A stretch of 64,000 nt of DNA from CAYVUB01 sp964454675 (GCA_964454675.1 CAYVUB010000005.1:1-64000); one strand, 5' to 3'. Positions 27,422 through 36,642 are shown, numbered from the stretch's first letter. Notes: a model not told the origin generated them from the letters alone. Program-made: numbers and translations.

Positions 27422-29074
27422 ATGCTCACCTCGCTATCTATAAAAAATTACGCACTCATTGATGAGCTTCAAGTAAAGTTCACCAATGGGTTAACCATTA
27501 TAACAGGCGAAACCGGTGCGGGAAAATCCATATTGCTTGGCGGCTTGTCGTTGATTCTCGGTAAACGTGCAGATTTGAGCAGCATAAAAAACACTTCCGA
27601 AAAATGTGTTATTGAAGCCGTGTTTGATATTGCCAACTATAATTTAAGACCATTTTTTTCGGCAGAAGATTTAGATTACGAGCCGCTTACCATTATACGC
27701 CGTGAAATATTACCATCGGGAAAATCCCGGGCATTTATTAACGATACGCCGGTTAATCTCGAAAGTTTACAACTGCTGGGCGAAAAACTTCTGGACATCC
27801 ACTCGCAACATCAAACATTGCAGCTTACCAATGACGATTTTCAGTTTCAGGTCATTGATGCACTGGCAGATAATCACGGGAATTTACAGGACTATGCACT
27901 TAGCTTAAAAACCTGCAAAACGCTCGAGAATGAGTTAAAACAGTTGCAGCAAGCCAAACAGGAAGCAATAAAAGAGTACGATTACAATGCTTTTTTACTT
28001 AAAGAGCTTGAAGATGCAAAATTGACCGAAGGCGAATTCAATTTGCTGGAAGAAGAATATGAAACACTTAATAATATTGAAGATATCAAAACCCGGTTAT
28101 CGTATTCGCACCAGTTATTGAGTGATGATGCGGTTGGAATTTTAACGGGATTGACCGAAATTAAAAACCAGTTGTCAAAACTTTCGGGTTATACTGCGGC
28201 ATACAAAGACATTTATGAGCGCACCAACAGCAGCCTGATTGAGTTGCAGGATGTATTTGCCGAACTGGAAAACCTTCAGGAGCAGTTAGAAGCCGATCCA
28301 AACAGGCTGGAAGTAGTTAATACAAAACTTCAAATACTTCATAATTTGATGCTTAAACATTCGGTTTCAGATGATTCAGAATTAATCAAAATTAAAACCG
28401 AATTAAGCCTTAAAGTTTCCAATACCGAAAATTTAGACCGGCTAATTTCAGAAAAAGAAAAAGAAATAGCAGAAGTAAAAAAACAATTGGATAATGTTTC
28501 AAAAGTCATTCATGACAAACGCATTAAGATAATTCCGGTTTTAACTTCACAGCTCGAAGCCATGTTGTCAGCCTTAGGAATGCCAAATGCTAAGTTTCAG
28601 GTAGAATTGCAAGCAGTAAACACCTATCATTACAACGGAAAAGATGTGTTGTCTTTTCTGTTTTCGGCAAATAAAGGCGGAAACTTTAATGAGCTGAAAA
28701 AATCGGCATCGGGTGGCGAATTATCTCGTATCATGCTGGCTATTAAGTGTATTCTTTCAAAATATATACAACTGCCAACCATCATGTTTGATGAGATTGA
28801 TACCGGGGTTTCTGGCGAAATTTCAAACAAAATGGCGGGAATCATGCAGCAAATGAGTAAAAATATGCAGGTGTTTACCATAACGCACTTGCCACAAATA
28901 GCCGCAAAAGGCGATACACATTTTAAAGTGTTTAAGCAAGATGTAAACGATAAAACCCAAACCCGGCTCAAAAAATTATCGCCCGATGAACGTATTGTCG
29001 AAATAGCGCAAATGCTTGGCGGCAGTAACATTTCGAGCTCTGCAATGGAGCATGCCAGACAATTATTAAATTAA
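27422..29074 (+). CDS. recN: DNA repair protein RecN
   Basis: RecN is an SMC-like ATPase for double-strand-break repair. The 550-residue protein has Walker A TGETGAGKSILLGGLSLIL near residue 27, a central coiled coil (about residues 150-370), the signature SASGGELSRIMLA near 427 and Walker B TIMFDEIDTGVSG near 454, with a late TITHLPQIAAKGD. Length is typical. It ends the bamD cluster. Confidence 0.96.
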   Translation: MLTSLSIKNYALIDELQVKFTNGLTIITGETGAGKSILLGGLSLILGKRADLSSIKNTSEKCVIEAVFDIANYNLRPFFSAEDLDYEPLTIIRREILPSGKSRAFINDTPVNLESLQLLGEKLLDIHSQHQTLQLTNDDFQFQVIDALADNHGNLQDYALSLKTCKTLENELKQLQQAKQEAIKEYDYNAFLLKELEDAKLTEGEFNLLEEEYETLNNIEDIKTRLSYSHQLLSDDAVGILTGLTEIKNQLSKLSGYTAAYKDIYERTNSSLIELQDVFAELENLQEQLEADPNRLEVVNTKLQILHNLMLKHSVSDDSELIKIKTELSLKVSNTENLDRLISEKEKEIAEVKKQLDNVSKVIHDKRIKIIPVLTSQLEAMLSALGMPNAKFQVELQAVNTYHYNGKDVLSFLFSANKGGNFNELKKSASGGELSRIMLAIKCILSKYIQLPTIMFDEIDTGVSGEISNKMAGIMQQMSKNMQVFTITHLPQIAAKGDTHFKVFKQDVNDKTQTRLKKLSPDERIVEIAQMLGGSNISSSAMEHARQLLN

Positions 29075-29427
29075 TTTTGTAAGTTTATAATTCACGATTT
29101 ACAAAAATTAGGCTTATTTTTGAGAGTTGAGAGTTATGAGTTGAGACCGAAGCCTGTCATTGCTTCGCCGGTTCGGCTATCGCCTCGTGCCCGATTGTAG
29201 TGAAGTGCAGTGTAACGGAACGGAACGAAATAGAGGAAACCTAACGAAGTGGTTCAGCGAAGCTAATTTAACGAAGGAGGAAATCTAATAGATGCCTCGA
29301 ATTCCTCGGCATGACAACCGTAACCAATAACACAATTATGAGTTAAAAATTAAGAATTAACAATTTTGGAGGCTGAGGCTCTCGAAGCCACAATTAACCA
29401 ATAACAATAAACCAATAACCAAACATT
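29075..29427. other. Gene-free 353-bp stretch between recN and fabI, filled with repeats
   Basis: No credible gene is seen. The stretch holds GAGAGTTGAGAGTTATGAG near 29122, a copy of the GCTTCGCCGG repeat (29154-29268), and from 29323 the short word AACCAATAAC several times before the fabI ATG. No TAnnTTTG promoter for fabI was found. Confidence 0.7.
29154..29322 (+). repeat. GCTTCGCCGG-family dispersed repeat, copy C
   Basis: The core 29154-29268 matches the copies at 36.1 and 36.3 kb nearly base for base, starting CTGTCATTGCTTCGCCGGTT and ending GGTTCAGCGAAGCTAAT, with a few-base insertion in the middle. The tail ends in CCTCGGCATGACAA, also like the other copies. The ends GCTTCGC and GCGAAGC are complementary. 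Confidence 0.8.
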
Positions 29428-30243
29428 ATGTCATACAATTTATTGAAAGGAAAACGAGGAATCATATTTGGAGCTTTAGATGCCAATTCTATAGCTTGGA
29501 AAACCGCCGAACGCGTTCATGAAGAAGGCGGCACATTTGTTTTAACAAACGCGCCGATTGCTATGCGTATGGGGCAGATTAACGAGTTGGCAGAGAAAAC
29601 GGGTTCACAAATTATTCCGGCAGATGCCACATCAACAGAAGATTTAGAAAAATTAGTAGCGCAGTCTGTGGAGATTTTAGGCGGAAAACTGGATTTTGTA
29701 CTGCATTCTATCGGGATGTCTATTAATGTGAGAAAAGGAAAACACTATACAGACCAAAATTACGAATGGACACAAAAAGGTACCGATGTATCGGCAATGT
29801 CATTCCACAAAGTCATGCAGACACTTTATAAAGCCGATGCCATGAACGAGTGGGGAAGCATTGTGGCGTTGACCTATATGGCGGCACAGCGCGTGTTCCC
29901 TGATTATAACGATATGGCAGACAACAAAGCCTATCTTGAAAGTATAGCACGCAGCTTCGGGTATTTCTTTGGCAGAGATAAAAAAGTACGTGTCAATACC
30001 ATTTCGCAATCGCCAACACCTACCACGGCAGGACAGGGCGTAAAAGGATTTGACGGCTTTATAGCCTATGCCGATAAAATGTCGCCGCTTGGTAATGCCA
30101 CAGCGTTAGACTGTGCAAACTATACCGTAACCTTGTTTAGCGATTTGACAAGACGCGTAACCCTGCAAAACCTGTATAACGATGGAGGTTTTAGCAATAT
30201 GGGTGTAAGTGATGCCGTCATGGAAACATTTACAAGAGAATAG
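29428..30243 (+). CDS. fabI: Enoyl-[acyl-carrier-protein] reductase (NADH)
   Basis: FabI makes the last reduction of each fatty-acid elongation cycle. The 271-residue SDR-type protein shows GIIFGALDANSIAWKTAERV near residue 10, LDFVLHSIG near 90, the catalytic Tyr and Lys in FPDYNDMADNKAYLES near 153, and SPTPTTAGQGVKGF near 192. Length is typical. A terminator lies 145 bp beyond its stop, with an inverted-repeat element between. Confidence 0.95.
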   Translation: MSYNLLKGKRGIIFGALDANSIAWKTAERVHEEGGTFVLTNAPIAMRMGQINELAEKTGSQIIPADATSTEDLEKLVAQSVEILGGKLDFVLHSIGMSINVRKGKHYTDQNYEWTQKGTDVSAMSFHKVMQTLYKADAMNEWGSIVALTYMAAQRVFPDYNDMADNKAYLESIARSFGYFFGRDKKVRVNTISQSPTPTTAGQGVKGFDGFIAYADKMSPLGNATALDCANYTVTLFSDLTRRVTLQNLYNDGGFSNMGVSDAVMETFTRE

Positions 30244-30245
30244 TA

Positions 30246-30366
30246 AGAAACTGTTTAAATTTGTTCAAATCATAGTTGTTTTCTGTAGCTGTCGGAATGG
30301 CAAAGCAATGACAAGCTTCGTTCCGTAATGACAAAAAAATATTTTTTTGAAATTTAAACAGTTTCT
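30246..30366. repeat. 121-bp MITE-like element with 17-bp perfect terminal inverted repeats
   Basis: AGAAACTGTTTAAATTT at 30246-30262 is repeated inverted at 30350-30366. The interior also pairs in part (CGGAA with TTCCG, AAGC with GCTT), and one strand contains TGTCATT and GTCATTGCTTTGCC words that recall the other dispersed repeats. It starts 2 bp after the fabI stop codon. Confidence 0.75.
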
Positions 30367-30386
30367 AAGCACAACGTAGATAATAT

Positions 30387-30430
30387 AAAACATCCCGAAA
30401 ACCTTTATTCATAAGGCTTTCGGGATGTTT
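30387..30430 (+). terminator. Terminator downstream of fabI
   Basis: AAAACATCCCGAAA pairs with TTTCGGGATGTTTT around a short inner stem (CCTT/AAGG, with one bulge) and is followed by TATAT. Confidence 0.85.
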
Positions 30431-30579
30431 TATATCTAATTGGCTTAAAGAAAATCATGTATTTTACCGATACAAAACGACTTTTGTCGATAAGTTAAAA
30501 TATTAACATATATGTTAAAAGAATATTAATAAATTACACTCTTATAGCTTTTATTTATTAACTAATTAATTTAAAATTT

Positions 30580-32949
30580 ATGAGAAAAATTACTTTTTGG
30601 CTTTGGGCATCGTGCTGCTTTGCTTTTTTGTGGCAGAGTCATGCGCAAACTTTAAATGAAAACGCAGACTGGCCTAATGCAGCCTGGACAGTTACAGGAG
30701 ATTATAATTCAATACCTACTGCGTTTGAGGCAGACCCTAGGGTTACTCCTAATTTTGCGTTTGATGACGATGATGCAGGCTCCGGACATGAAGACAATAT
30801 TGCTGCAGAATCACCGGTTATAGATTTAACTGCTGCTCATGCAGCCGGCGAAATATGGCTCTACGTTACAGCAGACTATGGATATAGATTATTAAACACT
30901 ACAGAGTTACTTCGTTTTGAATATTGGGACGCAGATGCTTCGGCATGGGCAGCGTGGGGTGAAAAAATCCCGGCGAATTATACAGCTACAACAATTAATG
31001 ATAATTTCTGTACTATCCCAAAAACGAACATTACGACTTCATTATTGGATATTGCAGGGTTTACGGCTACACAATTATCCGGTTTCAGATACAGAATTTA
31101 TTTTGATGATAATGTAAACGGTATCGGATGGGTATGGGGATTCTGTTTTGATTCGCCAACAATATATTCGGCAACACCGCCAACAGATATTTTGGATTAT
31201 TATAACCTGCAATGGCCGGCTGCCGGCACCATAGAAGCAGGTCAAGAATATAACGTATATGCACAAGCCTATGAGGCGGGATTGACAGATGAGGTTTCCG
31301 GTCAGGCACCGGGTATTGAAGCATGGATAGGATACAGCACAGCCGATACAGACCCAAGCGGAGCAGACTGGATATGGGTTGATGCCGCTTTTAATGTTGA
31401 AGCTGGTAATAATGATGAGTATATGCTTAATTTGGGTTCGCAAATCTCGACAGCAGGAACCTATTATTATGCAAGCCGCTGGAGGTTAAATGGCGGCTTT
31501 TACACCTATGGTGGCATACAGGCAGACGGCTCTTACGGTGGCGCTTGGGGTGAAGACAACAATGGCTCGGGAGTGCTTACGGTCACCGGACCGGCAAATG
31601 ACGATTGCTCAGGAGCCATTTCATTAACAGTTAATGATGATTATAATTGTGCTGTGGTAACCCCGGGCACAACTCAGGGTGCTACTGCTTCGGGCGTTGA
31701 CGAAGCGGCATGTTCGGGTACAGAAAATGATGATGTCTGGTTTTCGTTTGTGGCTACCAGTGTGACACATCGCATTTCATTAACAAATGTTACCGGTTCT
31801 ACAACAGATTTATACCACTCGTTATGGACAGGATCGGACTGTGGTTCTCTGGCTTTGGTTCCCGGTACTTGTTCCGACCCTAATACGAGTAATCCTACAG
31901 GTCTTGAAATAGGAGAGACTTACTATGTGAGAGTTAATTCTTGGGCTGCTACTGCACATTCTGTCAATTTCAATATTTGTATAGGGACACCTCCTACATG
32001 TTATGTGCCTACCGGATTAAATGCAGATTCAGCTTTGGATACAGCGCAGGTTTCATGGACGGCACCAACTTTAGGCAACGTGCCGGAAAGTTATAACTGG
32101 GAAGTTCAGCCTCAGGGTGTGTCACAAGGAACACCCGGCGCAATCGATTCCGGATCAACATCCGGTACTTCCGATACGGTAAATGGATTGACCCCGGAAA
32201 CAGTTTATGATTTGTATGTGCAGTCAAACTGTGGAGGTGGTGACTTGAGTGCTTGGGCAGGGCCATATTCTTTCTCAACATTATGGCCGGATCCTGCTTG
32301 TGGAGGCTATTTTTATGATTCAGGAGGGTCTGCGGGTAATTATTCAACCAGTGAGAGTACAACAACAACTATCCATCCCGATGTAGCTGGTCAGGCTGTT
32401 ACAATCACCTTTACCTATGTAGATATAGAAACGGCAACAGGTGCAGGTACTCAAGCCGGATGTTGGGATTATCTGACCATTTATGACGGCCCCGATACAT
32501 CATCACCGGTTTTGGCGCAAACCTTATGTGGTGAAGAAAGTGGTGACGGTGGCGTACCAAGTGTAGCATCAAGTGAACTTAATATAGGGGACTCATTTAC
32601 ATCAACCCATGAAACAGGTGCTTTAACAATTGTATTTACTTCTGACTCTTCAGTAGTAGAATCCGGATGGGTAGCAGAAGTTTCATGTGCTACAATGTCA
32701 ATAGGAGACGTAAACGAAAATAATTTCTTTACCTACTATCCAAACCCTGTTAAAAACACCTTAACATTAAATGCGCAAAACCTTATTAAAAATGTAGCGG
32801 TGTATAACATGTTAGGACAAGAAGTATTAAGAGTGCTTCCAAATGCTGTAAGCAGTGTTGTTGATATGGCATCATTACAAACAGGTACTTACTTTGTAAA
32901 AGTAACTGTTAACGATACCACAGAAACTATACGCATTATTAAGCGATAA
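30580..32949 (+). CDS. T9SS cargo protein 1 (FN3 and CUB-like modules)
   Basis: The 789-residue protein has a signal peptide ending SHAQ (residue 23). It has an N-terminal beta domain; a module from about residue 203 (ILDYYNLQWPAAGTIEAGQE) nearly identical to one in the next gene; an FN3-like module (PTGLNADSALDTAQVSWTAP) near 480; a CUB-like domain with CWDYLTIYDGPDTSSPVL near 630; and a type A sorting domain (TYYPNPVKNTLTLNAQ to TIRIIKR). It should be secreted by T9SS and act at the surface, perhaps in adhesion. It has its own terminator and a leader shared with the next paralogue. Confidence 0.88.
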   Translation: MRKITFWLWASCCFAFLWQSHAQTLNENADWPNAAWTVTGDYNSIPTAFEADPRVTPNFAFDDDDAGSGHEDNIAAESPVIDLTAAHAAGEIWLYVTADYGYRLLNTTELLRFEYWDADASAWAAWGEKIPANYTATTINDNFCTIPKTNITTSLLDIAGFTATQLSGFRYRIYFDDNVNGIGWVWGFCFDSPTIYSATPPTDILDYYNLQWPAAGTIEAGQEYNVYAQAYEAGLTDEVSGQAPGIEAWIGYSTADTDPSGADWIWVDAAFNVEAGNNDEYMLNLGSQISTAGTYYYASRWRLNGGFYTYGGIQADGSYGGAWGEDNNGSGVLTVTGPANDDCSGAISLTVNDDYNCAVVTPGTTQGATASGVDEAACSGTENDDVWFSFVATSVTHRISLTNVTGSTTDLYHSLWTGSDCGSLALVPGTCSDPNTSNPTGLEIGETYYVRVNSWAATAHSVNFNICIGTPPTCYVPTGLNADSALDTAQVSWTAPTLGNVPESYNWEVQPQGVSQGTPGAIDSGSTSGTSDTVNGLTPETVYDLYVQSNCGGGDLSAWAGPYSFSTLWPDPACGGYFYDSGGSAGNYSTSESTTTTIHPDVAGQAVTITFTYVDIETATGAGTQAGCWDYLTIYDGPDTSSPVLAQTLCGEESGDGGVPSVASSELNIGDSFTSTHETGALTIVFTSDSSVVESGWVAEVSCATMSIGDVNENNFFTYYPNPVKNTLTLNAQNLIKNVAVYNMLGQEVLRVLPNAVSSVVDMASLQTGTYFVKVTVNDTTETIRIIKR
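31186..31587 (+). repeat. Shared module, copy in T9SS gene 1
   Basis: This ~400-bp segment encodes DYYNLQWPAAGTIEAGQEYN through YGGIQADGSYGG. It is close to identical at DNA level to 34162-34560, with long exact runs at the start of the module and increasing differences toward its end. Confidence 0.85.
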
Positions 32950-32973
32950 TTTGATAAAAAACTGATATTGTTT

Positions 32974-33003
32974 AAAAAAGCACTCCGCAAGGAGTGCTTT
33001 TTT
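32974..33003 (+). terminator. Terminator after T9SS gene 1
   Basis: AAAAAAGCACTCC pairs perfectly with its complement around a GCAA loop and is followed by a T run. Confidence 0.9.
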
Positions 33004-33141
33004 TATTAACAAAACAGTGTTTTAGCGACAAAACAAGTAGTTTATCGATTAGTTAAAAAACAGGCTGTTAATGTTAAAATAATATTAATAAATTGTACCC
33101 TTATAACTTTTTTTATTAACTAATTAATTCAATCTTAAATT

Positions 33142-36009
33142 ATGAAGAAAATTACAGTATTATTATTTGCATTTGTCTGTTCTGCATTGTGTTGGCAGGT
33201 AAATGCGCAGTGTAATTACACAATTGAACTCTCTGATGCTTTTGGTGACGGGTGGAATGGCGGCACTATCGACGTTCTTGTTGACGGAGTTGTTGTTTTG
33301 GATGATGTAACAATATCCGAAGAACAAGAGGATTATGCTTCTTATTCATTTGCCGTTGAAACAGGATCTGATATCACAACTATTTACTCAGCAGGTGATT
33401 GGTCTGATGAAAATGGGTATAGAATATTGGATGTTTCCGGTACAGAAGTTTTTGAAAGCAACTGGTTGGCTTGGTCTGGCCCTCCTGTTAATATAACTAC
33501 AGGTACTATAACAGCTTCGTGTCCTAGTTGTACGCAGGTAACGATTGCGTCTTCAACAGTTGTTGAAGATTGTGACAATTTTCAATTTAGCGTAGATGTT
33601 GATGTAACTTCTGCGGGAGATGCAACACATATATCAAACGGTACAGATACCTGGGCTATAAGTGGTACAGGTGTAGTAACCGTTGGTCCTTTTGCAGTTG
33701 GTAGCTCTCAAACACTTACAGTTGTCCATAGTGATACAGATTGTAATTTTTCTTTAGGAAACATTACTTATGCTTGCCCTCCAAGCAATACTACCTGTGC
33801 AGATGCTACAACTGTTAGTTGTGGGGAAACCATTAATGGGACTTCTGTTGGTTCAACAGGAGTATCTGAGGATTTGGGTTGTCCTACTATAGGAGTTAAT
33901 GGTGTTTGGTACACCTTTACAGGAACCGGAGGTGATATTACAGTAACAACTACTGCAAGTTTTGACCACAGAATGGGTATTGCAAGTGGTGACTGTGGTT
34001 CACTAAGCAATATTATTTGTAGAGATCTTTCAACAGGGGCAGAGGTTCATACAATTCCATCAACAACTTTAGGAGAAACCTATTATGTTTATATAGCTCA
34101 TTACCAATCAGGTAATACAACTACGGGTACTCATAGCATTACGGTAACATGCGCCTCTACAGATACTTTAGATTATTATAACCTGCAATGGCCGGCAGCC
34201 GGCACCATAGAAGCAGGTCAAGAATATAACGTATATGCCCAGGCGTATCAGGCAGGATTGACCGATGTGACTTCCGGTCAGGCACCGGGTATTGAAGCAT
34301 GGATAGGGTACAGTACAGCTGATACAAACCCAAGCGGAGCAGGCTGGACATGGGTTGCTGCCACTTTTAATGCAGAAGTAGGTGACAATGATGAATATCA
34401 GGCTCAGATAGGTTCTGCCAGACCAGTCGGTACTTACTACTATGCCAGCAGATTTAGATACAATAATGGACCATTTACCTATGGAGGTATCCAGGCAGAC
34501 GGCTCTTATGGAGGTCAATGGGGTAATGACAATAATATATCCGGTGTTTTAACTGTTACACCACCACCACCTCCTGTAAATGATGAGTGTTCAGGAGCTA
34601 TAACCATTGCTTGTGGTAATACATATACCGGTAGCACTACAGCAGCAACTCCGGAAAGCCCGGATCCCGGTACTTGTACTACTACAGCAGGAACTGCCGG
34701 TGCGGTTTGGTTTACTTTTGTAGGTGCAAACTCTAATGATGCCGGTGCGGCTAATGGTACTGCGGGAGACACAGTTACTTTAAGTTTGGAAGGTTCTGCT
34801 TTTGATACAAAAATAAGAGTTTATAGCGGTGCATGTGGTGACTTTACCTGTGTGGCAGGTAATGATGACAATGCTGCTGAAGGAGGACCGGGAGGATCTT
34901 GGTCTTTAATAGGGTTCGATACAACTGTAGGAACAACATATTATGTTTTAGTTCATGGATGGAATACCAGTGCCGGAAATTATAATCTGGCAGTTTCTTG
35001 CGTTGCGCCACCGGAAGAAGCGCCTGAGTGTGCCACCAATCTTGTAGCTGCATTAGGAGATTGCGGGAATAGCAACACAGTGTTGTCTTGGGACGCGGTT
35101 GACGGTGCGGACGGTTACTATGTAACGGTTGGGACAACTCCGGAAGGCAATGATGTATTGGACAATGAAGACGTAAGCGGTACATCAGTATCTGTTGCTC
35201 AAGAGGCAAGCACTGCGTATTACTGGACAGTTACTCCTTACAATGTTGTAGGTTCTGCTGCGGACTGTGCAAAAGAAAACTATACTACCGACGATACGGT
35301 GTGCTACTGTGATGCGGGTGCCACTTCTACAAGTTTTGAGAAGATTGGTAATGTGACGCTTACCAATGCTACAACCTTGGTCGAGGTTATAAATAATGAC
35401 TCATCAAGTACGACAGGCTATGAAGACTTTACGGATGTTGTAGGTAATGTCAACTTAGGCGGAACATATGATTTCTCTGCGTCGTTTACAGGTACTTCAT
35501 ATCCTGTTGATCAGGTAATAGTATGGATAGACTTTAACCAAGATGGTGATTTTGATGATGAAGGTGAAGAGGTACTTGCTACTGAAATAGGAATTTCACC
35601 ATGGGAAGGAGAAATAGCAATTCCTTCAACTGCACCACTTGGGCAAACACGTATGAGAATACGCCTTCTTGATACAGACTTAACTCCTAACTTTACGCCT
35701 TGTGGAAATTCTGGTTTTGGTCAGGTTGAAGATTATACCTTAAATATAGGGCCAACATTATCTTTAGGTAATGTTACCGACACCGGCTTTACCTATTTCC
35801 CTAACCCTGTTAAAAACACGTTGAGCTTAAGCGCGCAAAACGCTATTCAAAATGTGTCTGTTTACAACATGTTGGGACAAGAAGTGTTAAGAACAGCCCC
35901 TAACACTGTTACAAGTGAAGTTAATATGTCGGGCTTACAAGCCGGTGCTTACTTTGTAAAAGTAACCATCAATGATACAACAGAAACTGTAAGAATTATC
36001 AAGCAATAA
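33142..36009 (+). CDS. T9SS cargo protein 2 (multi-module, GEVED domain)
   Basis: The 955-residue protein has a signal peptide ending VNAQ (about residue 22) and a first domain with ELSDAFGDGWNGGTIDVLVD. The module shared with the upstream gene starts near residue 341. It is followed by a pre-peptidase-like domain (AVWFTFVGANSNDAG...FDTKIRVYSGACG), an FN3-like module (NTVLSWDAVDGADGYYVTVG), a GEVED domain (WIDFNQDGDFDDEGEEVL) and a type A sorting domain (TYFPNPVKNTLSLSAQ to TVRIIKQ). GEVED and CUB-type modules are common in large flavobacterial surface proteins; the ligand is unknown. Confidence 0.88.
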   Translation: MKKITVLLFAFVCSALCWQVNAQCNYTIELSDAFGDGWNGGTIDVLVDGVVVLDDVTISEEQEDYASYSFAVETGSDITTIYSAGDWSDENGYRILDVSGTEVFESNWLAWSGPPVNITTGTITASCPSCTQVTIASSTVVEDCDNFQFSVDVDVTSAGDATHISNGTDTWAISGTGVVTVGPFAVGSSQTLTVVHSDTDCNFSLGNITYACPPSNTTCADATTVSCGETINGTSVGSTGVSEDLGCPTIGVNGVWYTFTGTGGDITVTTTASFDHRMGIASGDCGSLSNIICRDLSTGAEVHTIPSTTLGETYYVYIAHYQSGNTTTGTHSITVTCASTDTLDYYNLQWPAAGTIEAGQEYNVYAQAYQAGLTDVTSGQAPGIEAWIGYSTADTNPSGAGWTWVAATFNAEVGDNDEYQAQIGSARPVGTYYYASRFRYNNGPFTYGGIQADGSYGGQWGNDNNISGVLTVTPPPPPVNDECSGAITIACGNTYTGSTTAATPESPDPGTCTTTAGTAGAVWFTFVGANSNDAGAANGTAGDTVTLSLEGSAFDTKIRVYSGACGDFTCVAGNDDNAAEGGPGGSWSLIGFDTTVGTTYYVLVHGWNTSAGNYNLAVSCVAPPEEAPECATNLVAALGDCGNSNTVLSWDAVDGADGYYVTVGTTPEGNDVLDNEDVSGTSVSVAQEASTAYYWTVTPYNVVGSAADCAKENYTTDDTVCYCDAGATSTSFEKIGNVTLTNATTLVEVINNDSSSTTGYEDFTDVVGNVNLGGTYDFSASFTGTSYPVDQVIVWIDFNQDGDFDDEGEEVLATEIGISPWEGEIAIPSTAPLGQTRMRIRLLDTDLTPNFTPCGNSGFGQVEDYTLNIGPTLSLGNVTDTGFTYFPNPVKNTLSLSAQNAIQNVSVYNMLGQEVLRTAPNTVTSEVNMSGLQAGAYFVKVTINDTTETVRIIKQ
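34162..34560 (+). repeat. Shared module, copy in T9SS gene 2
   Basis: This is the partner of 31186-31587. The exact stretch around GGCACCATAGAAGCAGGTCA is maintained at synonymous sites too, which points to recent duplication or gene conversion. Confidence 0.85.
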
Positions 36010-36035
36010 GCCTTGTAAAGTTTCTGATTAACATG

Positions 36036-36068
36036 AAAACCCGTTGCGAAAGCAGCGGGTTTTTTTTT
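36036..36068 (+). terminator. Terminator after T9SS gene 2
   Basis: AAAACCCGTTGC pairs with GCAGCGGGTTTT (one mismatch) over a GAAA loop, followed by nine T. The first repeat copy begins at the last T. Confidence 0.85.
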
Positions 36069-36225
36069 GTCATTCCGAACGGACTCTGAGCTTGTCGAAG
36101 AGGTAGTTGAGGAATCTTTCTGTCATTGCTTCGCCGGTTCGGCTATCGCCTCGTGCCCGATTGTAGTGCAGTGTAACGAAACGAAACAGAGGAAACCTAA
36201 CGAAGTGGTTCAGCGAATCTAATCT
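36068..36225 (+). repeat. GCTTCGCCGG-family dispersed repeat, copy A
   Basis: It starts TGTCATTCCGAACGGACTCT and is almost identical to 36289-36446. The period is 221 bp, so copies A and B form a direct tandem pair. The inner core 36121-36225 matches the copy at 29.15 kb. Confidence 0.9.
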
Positions 36226-36288
36226 ATGAAAAGTATTATAATCTTAGATGTCTCGACAGGCAGGCTCGACATGACAAACGAAATATGC

Positions 36289-36446
36289 TGTCATTCCGAA
36301 CGGACTCTGAGCTTGTCGAAGAGGTAGTTGAGGAATCTCTCTGTCATTGCTTCGCCGGTTCGGCTATCGCCTCGTGCCCGATTGTAGTGCAGTGCAACGA
36401 AACGAAACAGAGGAAATCTAACGAAGTGGTTCAGCGAAGCTAATCT
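36289..36446 (+). repeat. GCTTCGCCGG-family dispersed repeat, copy B
   Basis: It differs from copy A at only a few positions over 158 bp. Beyond 36446 the two diverge, copy B running into GTCCTGAACGGATGGGCAGG. Confidence 0.9.
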
Positions 36447-36544
36447 GTCCTGAACGGATGGGCAGGTATAAAATTCACGTTAAAATATTAAAATAAAGTC
36501 CTGTATTTCAAGTAGATTCTTCGTTCCTCGGAATGACTAACAAC

Positions 36545-36642
36545 AGTACGGTTGATATATCCGGTTTACAAACTGTTGCTTACTTAGTAAAAGTAACGGT
36601 TAATGTGTAGGTACAAAAACTATGTGTATTATTAAAAATTAA
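36545..36642 (+). pseudogene. Relic of a T9SS sorting domain
   Basis: Translation gives STVDISGLQTVAYLVKVTVN, then a stop. The +1 frame continues GTKTMCIIKN and stop, matching DTTETVRIIKQ of the neighbours. This is the last ~33 residues of a fourth paralogue with at least one frameshift. The repeat copies lie where the rest of that gene would have been. Confidence 0.85.

Larger units (their letters stand above)
30244..30579. other. 336-bp non-coding stretch between fabI and the first T9SS paralogue
   Basis: It contains an inverted-repeat element (30246-30366), a strong terminator (30387-30430) and the conserved leader of the next gene (about 30475-30579). No gene is seen. Confidence 0.8.

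Noticed and set aside
31075..31443. Antisense open frames over the T9SS modules
   Set aside because: They are mirror frames of the conserved beta modules, appear in both paralogues because the DNA is duplicated, and have odd Cys/Ile-rich composition.
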